14,375 nt of DNA from Methanobacterium sp. PtaU1.Bin097. Lineage in GTDB: Archaea; Methanobacteriota; Methanobacteria; Methanobacteriales; Methanobacteriaceae. The notes below the pieces were generated by a model. That model searched no databases. It was given only the letters and a program-made list of their open reading frames with translations, and was not told where the DNA came from. The stretch is taken from contig MVQY01000170.1 of NCBI GenBank assembly GCA_002067325.1, forward strand, positions 1-14,375. Direction: 5' to 3'. Shown here one piece after another: positions 7,177 through 14,375 of this stretch; position 1 is the first letter of the stretch, and every line of letters starts with the position of its first letter. The translations under genes and the position numbers were made by a program.

Positions 7177-7491
7177 TTAACCAAAGAGAGCGCCGAGACC
7201 GGCTGCTGCTTCTTCTTCTTTTTCTTCTTCAGATTCTTCCTCTTCTTCTTCTTCTTCTTCTGGAGTTTCCGCTGCTGCAGGTGCTGCGCCTGCTGCTGCA
7301 GGTGCTGCGGCAGTTAAAGCAGTTTTTTCTATGGCTTCGTCGATATCCACATCTTCTAAAGCTGCAATTAATGCTTTAATCCTGGCGTCGTCTACTTCTG
7401 CTCCAGATGCGTCCAGTACCTTCTTCACATTTGCTTCATTAATTTTTTGACCTGTTGTGTGCAATAACATTGCTGCGTATACGTATTCCAT
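7177..7491 (-). CDS. rpl12: Ribosomal stalk protein L12/P1
   Basis: 104 residues from ATG 7491, with GGTGA five bases ahead of it. An in-frame GTG at 7500 is part of that ribosome site. Residues 1-58 form the helical dimerisation domain (MEYVYAAMLLHTTGQKINEANV). An Ala/Pro/Gly hinge (about 60-75) and a Glu-rich segment follow, then the tail EEEAAAGLGALFG, which contacts translational GTPases. Dimers dock on P0 to build the archaeal stalk. The tail is identical to that of P0 upstream, down to a 45-nt identical DNA stretch. It is last in the ribosomal operon and probably has its own promoter in the 146-nt gap before it. Confidence 0.96.
   Translation of the reverse strand: MEYVYAAMLLHTTGQKINEANVKKVLDASGAEVDDARIKALIAALEDVDIDEAIEKTALTAAAPAAAGAAPAAAETPEEEEEEEEESEEEKEEEAAAGLGALFG
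7198..7242 (-). repeat. 45-nt direct repeat, copy 1 (rpl12 3' end)
   Basis: Base-for-base identical to 7659-7703 in rplP0. Both encode the shared acidic tail. Identity runs through third codon positions. Confidence 0.9.
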
Positions 7492-7600
7492 ATGATTCAC
7501 CTTCTAAATTGTCTATAAAATTTACGAATTTAAGAATTTCTTATTTGAATCCTTTTTAATCCTTTTATACAGATTTTAATCTTTTTAATTTTACTCATCA

Positions 7601-7608
7601 TTTATAAA
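7601..7608 (-). promoter_or_regulatory. Internal promoter candidate for rpl12
   Basis: TTTATAAA (7601-7608) in the gap between rplP0 and rpl12. The predicted start is near 7580, about 90 nt before the rpl12 ATG. L12 is needed in several copies per ribosome, so an extra promoter would make sense. Confidence 0.4.
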
Positions 7609-7637
7609 TATATATTTTTTATCTAAAGAGAATTTTT

Positions 7638-8651
7638 CTATCCGAAGAGAGCACCTAAACCGGCTGCTGCTTCTTCTTCTTTTTCTTCTTCAGATTCTTC
7701 CTCCTCTTCTTCGGGAGGTTCTTCATCTTTGTCTTCTTTGGGTTCTGGGGCTGGCGCTGTGCTGGAACTCAGTTTAGCTTGCAGGTCATCATCCACAGCT
7801 TCAGCATTTTTAGAAGCTATTTCAGAGGCCAATGCCAGCATCTGTGAGTATGCCTTAGGCACCAGTATGCCGATGGTCTTATCGTTTAGGATCTCAGAGT
7901 TCACCGCCAGATTCAGTGCATTTGTTGCTGCATTGGATATGAGTATAGGCATGGATACTTTATTGAATATCTCTGCATTAACTGATAGGTTTAAAGCACT
8001 AGCATAAGCACTTTGGATATCTGAGAGTGTTTTTTTCGGGTCGATGGTTAGAAGATCAGATGTGTAGATGGTCTCTTCCTCATAGGCGGCCTTGAGATCT
8101 ATACCCACTTCCATGGGGTGGATGTCAAGACGGGTGAGGATACTGGCCACTTCGGCGGAGATCTTCTCTCCTTCTTCTACCACGACTTTATCCTTCTGTA
8201 TAACTATCTTTCCCTTATCGATCTTGGCTGGAATCCCAATCTTTTGGAGCTCTCCCAGCATAGGACCTGGTGGAAATGCAGTGTCACCTTCAGGAACCAC
8301 TATATCTGCAGGAGCGATACTACCTGCCTTGGCCGGGGCCTGGGTTTTACTGTCCTCCAGTATCTTGAAGAGTTTAAAGGGATTCATATCCGTGAAAATT
8401 AAGGCTGGCTGTCCATCCATATGTTCACTCAGGGATTCTATATTGGATTTTTCGCTGTCTTGAAGGGCCAGGCTCATGAGAGTTTTCCTGGACATCTTAA
8501 TGAGTGCACTGTCCTTTAAGGTTCGGCGCATCTTTTGAAGCTGGGGGGCAGGAATATCGGCCAGATCAGCCATACCAACTACTTTATGGCTTCCGATAAG
8601 GCCTTTAAGATCTTTAACCTCTTCTTTCTTCCAATCTGCAACATGAGGCAT
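7638..8651 (-). CDS. rplP0: Ribosomal protein uL10 / stalk protein P0
   Basis: 337 residues, normal for the long archaeal P0. It binds 23S rRNA at the GTPase centre next to L11 and carries the L12 dimers. The N-terminal rRNA-binding domain (MPHVADWKKEEVKDLKGLI onward) is followed by a mid domain and a long helical spine (about 215-290) that holds the L12-binding segments. An Ala/Pro/Glu hinge and the tail EEEAAAGLGALFG, as in L12, end the protein. Its ATG follows the rpl1 stop directly, and the ribosome site GGTGATC lies in the last rpl1 codons, so the two are probably translationally coupled. Confidence 0.97.
   Translation of the reverse strand: MPHVADWKKEEVKDLKGLIGSHKVVGMADLADIPAPQLQKMRRTLKDSALIKMSRKTLMSLALQDSEKSNIESLSEHMDGQPALIFTDMNPFKLFKILEDSKTQAPAKAGSIAPADIVVPEGDTAFPPGPMLGELQKIGIPAKIDKGKIVIQKDKVVVEEGEKISAEVASILTRLDIHPMEVGIDLKAAYEEETIYTSDLLTIDPKKTLSDIQSAYASALNLSVNAEIFNKVSMPILISNAATNALNLAVNSEILNDKTIGILVPKAYSQMLALASEIASKNAEAVDDDLQAKLSSSTAPAPEPKEDKDEEPPEEEEEESEEEKEEEAAAGLGALFG
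7659..7703 (-). repeat. 45-nt direct repeat, copy 2 (rplP0 3' end)
   Basis: Partner of 7198-7242. The sequences diverge at the next base into the rest of each tail and toward each stop codon. Confidence 0.9.
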
Positions 8652-9290
<639 letters not shown>

Positions 9291-9296
9291 TCAATT

Positions 9297-9328
9297 CCTC
9301 CATGAACTTTTTTGGGTGAAAAGTTCAT
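9297..9328 (-). promoter_or_regulatory. Hairpin abutting the rpl1 ribosome binding site
   Basis: In the mRNA, ATGAACTTTT (9328-9319) pairs perfectly with AAAAGTTCAT (9311-9302) around a 7-nt loop (CACCCAA). GGAGG (9301-9297) follows with no gap. It lies in the 136-nt rpl11-rpl1 spacer. It could limit access to the ribosome site, work with the L1 site inside the gene, or be a processing or termination signal. Confidence 0.55.
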
Positions 9329-9426
9329 TTCCAAATTTTCTTGTGTTTTACTGTTTCTTCGCCAATTATTTGTTAATTGATGAAATGGAATTTAGTTATA
9401 TTCAGGGTTAAGCTTATCTATCAGGC

Positions 9427-9915
9427 TTAAGCATTTTCAACTAGTACATCGTCGTACTTACCCTGATCTATTTCTTGCTGCACTTCTCTGGGGTCTTTTC
9501 CTTCCACGGTTAACCCCATACTTACACAGGTTCCTATAACCTCTTTTGCAGCGTTTTTATAATCGTTGGAGAGTAGAGCGTCGAACTTCATCCGGGCAAT
9601 TTTCAGGGCCTGTTCCACTTTGAGATCCGCTACTTTATCCAGACCGGGGTCCTGGGATCCCTTTTCTATGTTGAGTTCGTCCTTGATCAACGCGGTGGTT
9701 GGTGGTGTTCCCACGGTTACTTCGAATTCCTTGGTGCCCACGTCCACTATGATCTTAACTGGGACTTTCATTCCCTCAAAATCAACTGTTTTCTGGTTTA
9801 TCTGTTCAACTACCTGCATCATGTTAATGCCCAACGGACCGATTGCCGGACCGAGTGGTGGTCCAGGAGTTGCTTTACCGCCGTCTATAAGAATTTCTAT
9901 AGTTTCTTTAGCCAT
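9427..9915 (-). CDS. rpl11: Ribosomal protein uL11
   Basis: 162 residues. It binds the GTPase-associated region of 23S rRNA together with P0. The N-terminal domain shows GGKATPGPPLGPAIGPLGINMM, the flexible proline/glycine loop of the family. The C-terminal rRNA-binding domain runs from about residue 75, with the L11 signature region near KVADLKVEQALKIARMKF...KEVIGTCVSMGLTVEG. GGAGG lies seven bases before the ATG. The stop of spt5 overlaps the start by one base (TAATG), so the two are coupled. A 136-nt spacer separates it from rpl1. Confidence 0.97.
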   Translation of the reverse strand: MAKETIEILIDGGKATPGPPLGPAIGPLGINMMQVVEQINQKTVDFEGMKVPVKIIVDVGTKEFEVTVGTPPTTALIKDELNIEKGSQDPGLDKVADLKVEQALKIARMKFDALLSNDYKNAAKEVIGTCVSMGLTVEGKDPREVQQEIDQGKYDDVLVENA

Positions 9916-10358
9916 TAATCTGCCTCCTTTTGTATTAGACGTATTTGATCGCCTTTAACTGTAACTGGTATTGGAACTGCGGCTTCGATGAGTTCTAAAA
10001 CCACGTCTTCCTTGGATTCATCTATCCTAACTACTTTGGCCTTTTCTCCCTTGAAGGGTCCGGATATTAACTCCACGATACTTCCTTTTTGAATGGAAGC
10101 AATTATAGGTTCTGGGTTTAAAAAGTTCTGCACTTCTTCGTAGGGTATCTGCCCTTCAATAGCACCCTTCATATGGGGGACTTTGAAGGCAGGATTTTGC
10201 ATATCCAGTTTACCTGAAGATTCCACCAGGATGTATCCCCTTAAACTTTCCGGGACTAGAATAGCGTTAACTTCAAGATCGCTACTTTTAACGTTCCTGG
10301 CTATGATCCGGGCCACGTTCTTTTCTTGGCCAACCAAAGTTCTTATTGCATAAATCAC
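9915..10358 (-). CDS. spt5: Transcription elongation factor Spt5 (archaeal NusG)
   Basis: 147 residues from GTG 10358. It binds the RNA polymerase clamp, with Spt4 as partner in archaea, and keeps elongation processive. The NGN domain covers residues 1-80 (MIYAIRTLVGQEKNVARII; LVPESLRGYILVES) and a KOW domain begins near residue 90 (KGSIVELISGPFKGEKAKVVRID). Start choice: GTGA lies five bases before GTG 10358, the spacing used by rplP0, rpl12 and the TPR gene, and known archaeal Spt5 proteins begin close to IYAIRT. A GTG three codons upstream (10367) is the alternative. It is the first gene of the ribosomal operon proper, with its own TATA box and a 189-nt gap after secE. Confidence 0.95.
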   Translation of the reverse strand: MIYAIRTLVGQEKNVARIIARNVKSSDLEVNAILVPESLRGYILVESSGKLDMQNPAFKVPHMKGAIEGQIPYEEVQNFLNPEPIIASIQKGSIVELISGPFKGEKAKVVRIDESKEDVVLELIEAAVPIPVTVKGDQIRLIQKEAD

Positions 10359-10400
10359 AATTATCACATACCAAATAGGAATTTACATAATTTGTACATT

Positions 10401-10413
10401 AAATATTTTAAAG
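10401..10413 (-). promoter_or_regulatory. TATA box, spt5-rpl operon
   Basis: The minus strand reads CTTTAAAATATTT, with a predicted start near 10378 and a leader of about 20 nt. The box lies in the long secE-spt5 gap, so the spt5-rpl11-rpl1-rplP0 unit may be transcribed apart from secE. Confidence 0.45.
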
Positions 10414-10547
10414 TTTATTATTATTATACTAATTTGATAGAATGTCGAAAAGTTAGAAGTTATGGAATAAAATTTAGTTCTATGTTTATAAAAATTTCGA
10501 TGATGATAACAATTTTCTTAAAAATTTCCTGATAATTTTAATCTAAT

Positions 10548-10733
10548 TCATAGGTAACCCAGTAATTGAACTACTATACTTATAACGAAACCTATGACAC
10601 CTATAATTATTATTCCCAGCCCAGTTATCTTGGAAACATTTAAATATTCCTCTCTATCTGGCCTTTTAGACACTCTTAGAACTCTCTGGTTCATTTTAAT
10701 AAATCGAACAACGGATTCTTTGTTTAATTTCAT
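10548..10733 (-). CDS. secE: Preprotein translocase subunit SecE / Sec61-gamma
   Basis: 61 residues from ATG 10733, the usual size of archaeal SecE. It clamps the SecY channel in the membrane. An amphipathic helix (ESVVRFIKMNQRVLRVSKRPDREEY) lies on the cytoplasmic face, followed by one membrane helix (about 36-58, ITGLGIIIIGVIGFVISIVV). The frame is open for 22 more codons upstream, but that part has no SecE character and ATG 10733 has AGGT six bases ahead. The order ftsZ, secE, spt5, ribosomal genes is a familiar archaeal arrangement. Confidence 0.93.
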   Translation of the reverse strand: MKLNKESVVRFIKMNQRVLRVSKRPDREEYLNVSKITGLGIIIIGVIGFVISIVVQLLGYL

Positions 10734-10815
10734 AGAAATACCTGCTCTAGTTAATTCATTTATAAAATAAGAATTAAGAAATTTAGAGATAGATAACAAT
10801 AGCTTATTTTTAGGA

Positions 10816-10823
10816 TTTATAAA
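10816..10823 (-). promoter_or_regulatory. TATA box candidate, secE
   Basis: TTTATAAA with a predicted start near 10795 and a leader of about 60 nt. A second identical box (10759-10766) would give a leader of only a few bases. The box is a palindrome, so it could also drive transcription to the right through the structured stretch. Confidence 0.4.
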
Positions 10824-10828
10824 CTTTT

Positions 10829-10920
10829 CCTTTAGGGGAGATGGTATATACTAAAGTCAATACCTGCACAAGGGATGTAATCCAAATTTCCCTTATCGGC
10901 CTTCCCTTTCTCAGAAGGAC
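10829..10920. other. Structured, relatively GC-rich stretch between ftsZ and secE
   Basis: Three dyads follow one another: CTTTAG (10830-10835) with CTAAAG (10851-10856); AAGGGA (10870-10875) with TCCCTT (10889-10894); and CCTT (10905-10908) with AAGG (10915-10918). The base composition is less AT-rich than other spacers here. It could be a 3' untranslated or terminator region of ftsZ, or a small RNA on either strand. No known RNA family is recognised. Confidence 0.4.
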
Positions 10921-10924
10921 TTAT

Positions 10925-12073
<1,149 letters not shown>

Positions 12074-12128
12074 TTCTTACCCCCACTGCTATTGTTACTA
12101 ATCTTAATTGTGTTATTGTAATAACTTA

Positions 12129-12136
12129 TATTTAAA
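12129..12136 (-). promoter_or_regulatory. TATA box, ftsZ
   Basis: The minus strand reads TTTAAATA within CTTTTAAATATAAG. The predicted start is near 12106, with a leader of about 33 nt containing GGGGGT. Confidence 0.55.
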
Positions 12137-12298
12137 AGCAACGGTTTTTTCACTGATAATTCATGACCATACATAGAATTTTTACTTTTATTTTAATAAT
12201 CTCATCAACTCATAAGCAGGGGGTAATTTTGAACCTAACCATATCACCATATTACCAGATGGAGATGGATGTTGAAAAATATGTCAAGATGGGCCAAG

Positions 12299-12862
12299 TT
12301 AGGGTCTGGGCATGGCGATGATCTCATGGATCCTCAGATCGAAAAAGTTCCCCTGATGGGCGGCCTTTAAAACTACTGCGGTATCTACCCCTGTTCCAGT
12401 TCCACCAATGGCAATTATCTCAGAATCAGTTGGAAGTAGTCCTCCATCTGCCGCCATTATGCTTATCTCCACACAGACCTTAATTCCCTGGGAAAACATC
12501 CGCAGTGTCTCTGCCACCACTTCTACAGGAGTTACTCCCTTAAATTTGTTGCTGATACCTCTGCCCACCCCGCTGAGGGCGTGGGAGCTGGTGTATGTAG
12601 GGATACCCAGATCTTCCAGTTTTTTTCCATTTTCTGGTGTTATCTCCAGGCCATCCCCTCCCCGGAAACCGGCGTGATGGGTTACGTTGACTATATGGCC
12701 ATCACTTATCTTTTCACCCAATTTAACGGCTGAATTACCAGTGGCAGATGCTATCACGATATATTCTATGCCCAATTCATCTTTCCTTTCTTTAACCAGT
12801 TTTATAACCTTATCGGTATTCTCCTCTCCAGGATTTTCAAAGTAGTGGATACTTTTCTCCAT
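12299..12862 (-). CDS. Stand-alone pyruvate-kinase C-terminal-like protein
   Basis: 187 residues that match only the alpha/beta C-terminal domain of pyruvate kinase (COG1751-type), without the catalytic barrel. Features include IVIASATGNSAVKLGEKI (about 35-52), VNVTHHAGFRGGDGLEI, a glycine-rich turn GGTGTGVDT (153-161) and the close IHEIIAMPRP. In pyruvate kinase this domain binds effectors, so a regulatory or small-molecule-binding role is possible, but the true function is not known to me. GGAGG lies seven bases before the ATG. It is divergent from comA, whose substrate is phosphoenolpyruvate, with only about 140 bp between them, so the two may share control. Confidence 0.88.
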   Translation of the reverse strand: MEKSIHYFENPGEENTDKVIKLVKERKDELGIEYIVIASATGNSAVKLGEKISDGHIVNVTHHAGFRGGDGLEITPENGKKLEDLGIPTYTSSHALSGVGRGISNKFKGVTPVEVVAETLRMFSQGIKVCVEISIMAADGGLLPTDSEIIAIGGTGTGVDTAVVLKAAHQGNFFDLRIHEIIAMPRP

Positions 12863-12915
12863 ATTTAACCCTCCATGGAAGTTTCTTTATATCAAATAAT
12901 TTTTGGGGATACGTT

Positions 12916-12930
12916 AACTTATATTTGATC
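12916..12930 (-). promoter_or_regulatory. TATA box, PK-C-like gene
   Basis: The minus strand reads GATCAAATATAAGTT, with a predicted start near 12898. It lies within about 20 bp of the comA box on the other strand, so the two promoters are almost back to back. Confidence 0.4.
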
Positions 12931-12945
12931 CAGTAAGCAAAATTT

Positions 12946-12953
12946 TTTAAATA
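12946..12953 (+). promoter_or_regulatory. TATA box, comA
   Basis: TTTAAATA matches the consensus. The predicted start is near 12976, giving a leader of about 30 nt before ATG 13005. Confidence 0.5.
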
Positions 12954-13004
12954 CGAAGACAAACATTACAATTAAATTAAAAACTGGAGTTGAAACTGAT
13001 TTTC

Positions 13005-13778
13005 ATGAATGCATTCAATTTTTTAACAGAAGGAAGAGAAAGAAAATCTGGAGAAGGGCTGACCATGATGTTAGATAAGGGTATGGGCCCGGTATCTTTA
13101 ATAGATTTTCTAGAACTATCCGGTGACTATGTGGACCTGGCTAAATTTGGCTGGGGAACATCCGCCATACAAGATAGGGATTTAGTAAAAGAAAAAACTG
13201 AAATCTACCGTTCATATGATGTAATCCCCTATCCTGGCGGAACGCTATTTGAAATAGCCTATCAGCAGGATAAAGTAAATGAATTTCTTTGTGAAGCAGA
13301 TGAACTTGGTTTTGATGCTATAGAACTATCAGATGGAACTATAAACATTGAACAAGCAGCTAGAGGGGAATTAATCGGTATAGTCAAGGATTATGGGTTC
13401 AGGATCATCACCGAGGTGGGGAAGAAAAATCCTGTAGAAGATCATAAAATATCCATGGAAAAACGGATTGAAATGGTTAATTTTGACCTGGATGCCGGTG
13501 CCTATAAAGTCCTCATTGAAGGTAGGGAAGGAGGCAAAGGTATTGGCATATACGACAACAACGGAAAGGTCAAAGATGGCGATGTGGACGGACTATCCCA
13601 AAAACTCGATACCAGTAAGATAATCTGGGAAGCTCCAAAGAAGGACCAGCAGGTTTACCTGATACTCAAATTCGGACCCAACGTTAATCTGGGAAATATT
13701 GCACCAGAAGAGATAATAGCTCTGGAAACCCTGAGACAGGGGCTTAGAGGAGATACTCTTGGAAAGGTGAAACTTTAA
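13005..13778 (+). CDS. comA: Phosphosulfolactate synthase
   Basis: 257 residues. Adds sulfite to phosphoenolpyruvate to give (R)-phosphosulfolactate, the first step of coenzyme M synthesis, in a TIM-barrel enzyme. Family motifs, numbered from ATG 13005: KFGWGTSA (47-54), YPGGTLFE (76-83), SDGT (109-112), TEVGKK (136-141), EGREGGKGIG (172-181), EAPKKDQQ (209-216) and LETLRQGLRGDT near the end. Start: a TTG at 12990 has GGAG directly against it, too close to serve. ATG 13005 begins MNAFNFL, which lines up with the MKAFEFL start of the Methanocaldococcus enzyme as I recall it. It is transcribed alone and is divergent from the PK-C-like gene. Confidence 0.96.
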   Translation: MNAFNFLTEGRERKSGEGLTMMLDKGMGPVSLIDFLELSGDYVDLAKFGWGTSAIQDRDLVKEKTEIYRSYDVIPYPGGTLFEIAYQQDKVNEFLCEADELGFDAIELSDGTINIEQAARGELIGIVKDYGFRIITEVGKKNPVEDHKISMEKRIEMVNFDLDAGAYKVLIEGREGGKGIGIYDNNGKVKDGDVDGLSQKLDTSKIIWEAPKKDQQVYLILKFGPNVNLGNIAPEEIIALETLRQGLRGDTLGKVKL

Positions 13779-13830
13779 TTAACTGCCTTAACTGATTTAA
13801 CCTGATGTAGATTCATTTAATTAATCAAAT

Positions 13831-14375
13831 TCAAACTGGTGTTATTCCCACATCTGGCTTATTTTTTAATTCATGTTTATTTGCACTGGTAAGTTCCTGG
13901 ATTAATTTATCGAGTTCCTGAAGGATGGTCTGGTTCCTGTCGTGTGTAAAATTTGATTTCATGTTTTTCCTGTAGAAGTCCAGTTTCAACATGAATTTTT
14001 CCAGGTCATCTTTAAGTGGATCTTCATGGAACTCTCCGAAGCCCAATTTTTCCAGATATATGGCGTTAAGCACCTGTTCAAATTGTTTTTTCACCGGTAC
14101 GCTGAAGACTGGTTTATTTAAGTAGAGTGCTTCGGATATGAGATTGAATCCTCCATTGGTTATAACTGCCTGGCAGGATGCCAGATCATGGTAGAAAGAG
14201 TTCTCATTGAAACTTCTATAGGATAAGTTCTCATCTTCCTGGTCTTTATGGAAGCCGTAGATAATAAATCTATAATCCGTTTCTTTAAGAAGCTTTATAA
14301 GTTCCGTATTCGAGGTGCTGGTTTGATATACAAAGATATGAGTTCCTTCCTCGCCTTTAAGGGTTTCTTCCTCGC
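13831..14375 (-). CDS. GT-B glycosyltransferase, MJ1255-like (partial, N-terminus off the window)
   Basis: The frame is open to the right edge, and the visible 180 residues are the C-terminal half. The nucleotide-sugar side of a GT-B fold is readable: HIFVYQTSTSNTELIKLL, DYRFIIYGF, then SCQAVITNGGFNLISEALYLNKPVFSVPV, where NGGF...E is the donor-binding region of the family. It resembles the archaeal MJ1255-type proteins related to MurG-like transferases. A role in surface glycans, glycolipids or pseudomurein is possible but not shown. The last 25 residues (NKHELKNKPDVGITPV end) look like a variable tail. It converges on comA, 52 nt away. Confidence 0.85.
   Translation of the reverse strand, partial: EEETLKGEEGTHIFVYQTSTSNTELIKLLKETDYRFIIYGFHKDQEDENLSYRSFNENSFYHDLASCQAVITNGGFNLISEALYLNKPVFSVPVKKQFEQVLNAIYLEKLGFGEFHEDPLKDDLEKFMLKLDFYRKNMKSNFTHDRNQTILQELDKLIQELTSANKHELKNKPDVGITPV

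Noticed and set aside
7198..7260. CTT/TCT triplet repeat resembling a microsatellite
   Set aside because: It encodes the Glu-rich tail of L12 and is in frame with the conserved GLGALFG end, so it is coding sequence and not a free simple repeat.
10734..10799. N-terminal extension of SecE by 22 residues
   Set aside because: The added residues do not resemble SecE, the short form has the normal length, and its ATG has an AGGT ribosome site.

Overview
The window comes from a methanogenic archaeon of the order Methanobacteriales, probably a Methanobacterium-like mesophile. Four things point there. A surface protein carries pseudomurein-binding repeats. The first enzyme of coenzyme M synthesis (ComA) is present. 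So is a methanogenesis marker 16 metalloprotein. Translation, transcription and division genes are all archaeal in type: archaeal AlaRS, Spt5, SecE/Sec61-gamma, uL10/P0 and L12/P1 with the shared acidic tail, and FtsZ. Intergenic DNA is very AT-rich, with archaeal TATA boxes of the TTTAWATA or TTTATAAA type and Shine-Dalgarno (SD) sequences complementary to the archaeal 16S 3' end.

Layout. 1-1073 (-): secreted wall-binding protein with a transglutaminase-like catalytic domain, cut by the window edge. 1074-1595: AT-rich divergent control region. 1596-2018 (+): small zinc-ribbon membrane protein. 2047-6467 (-): a cluster transcribed as alaS, a TPR protein, then marker 16. 6788-6976 (+): orphan 62-residue gene with its own promoter and terminator. 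7177-10733 (-): the archaeal secE / spt5-rpl11-rpl1-rplP0-rpl12 set. 10925-12070 (-): ftsZ. 12299-12862 (-) and 13005-13778 (+): a divergent pair, a stand-alone pyruvate-kinase C-terminal-like protein and comA. 13831-14375 (-): C-terminal part of an MJ1255-like GT-B glycosyltransferase, cut by the window edge.

The middle is a growth-related block: translocon subunit, elongation factor, ribosomal stalk and L1 arm proteins, with cell division upstream. The mRNA for L1 contains, 24 nt into the gene, a helix / asymmetric loop / helix that closely matches the L1 autoregulatory site known from Methanococcus. A separate 10-bp hairpin abuts the rpl1 SD. rpl12 appears to have an internal promoter of its own, which fits the need for extra copies of the stalk protein.

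I see no mobile element, CRISPR array, tRNA or rRNA, and no clear new multi-gene system. The best leads are regulatory and small-scale: the L1 mRNA site and adjacent hairpin, the apparent ATT start of the wall enzyme, a structured stretch between ftsZ and secE, the orphan 62-residue gene, and the pairing of a PK-C-like protein with PEP-using ComA.
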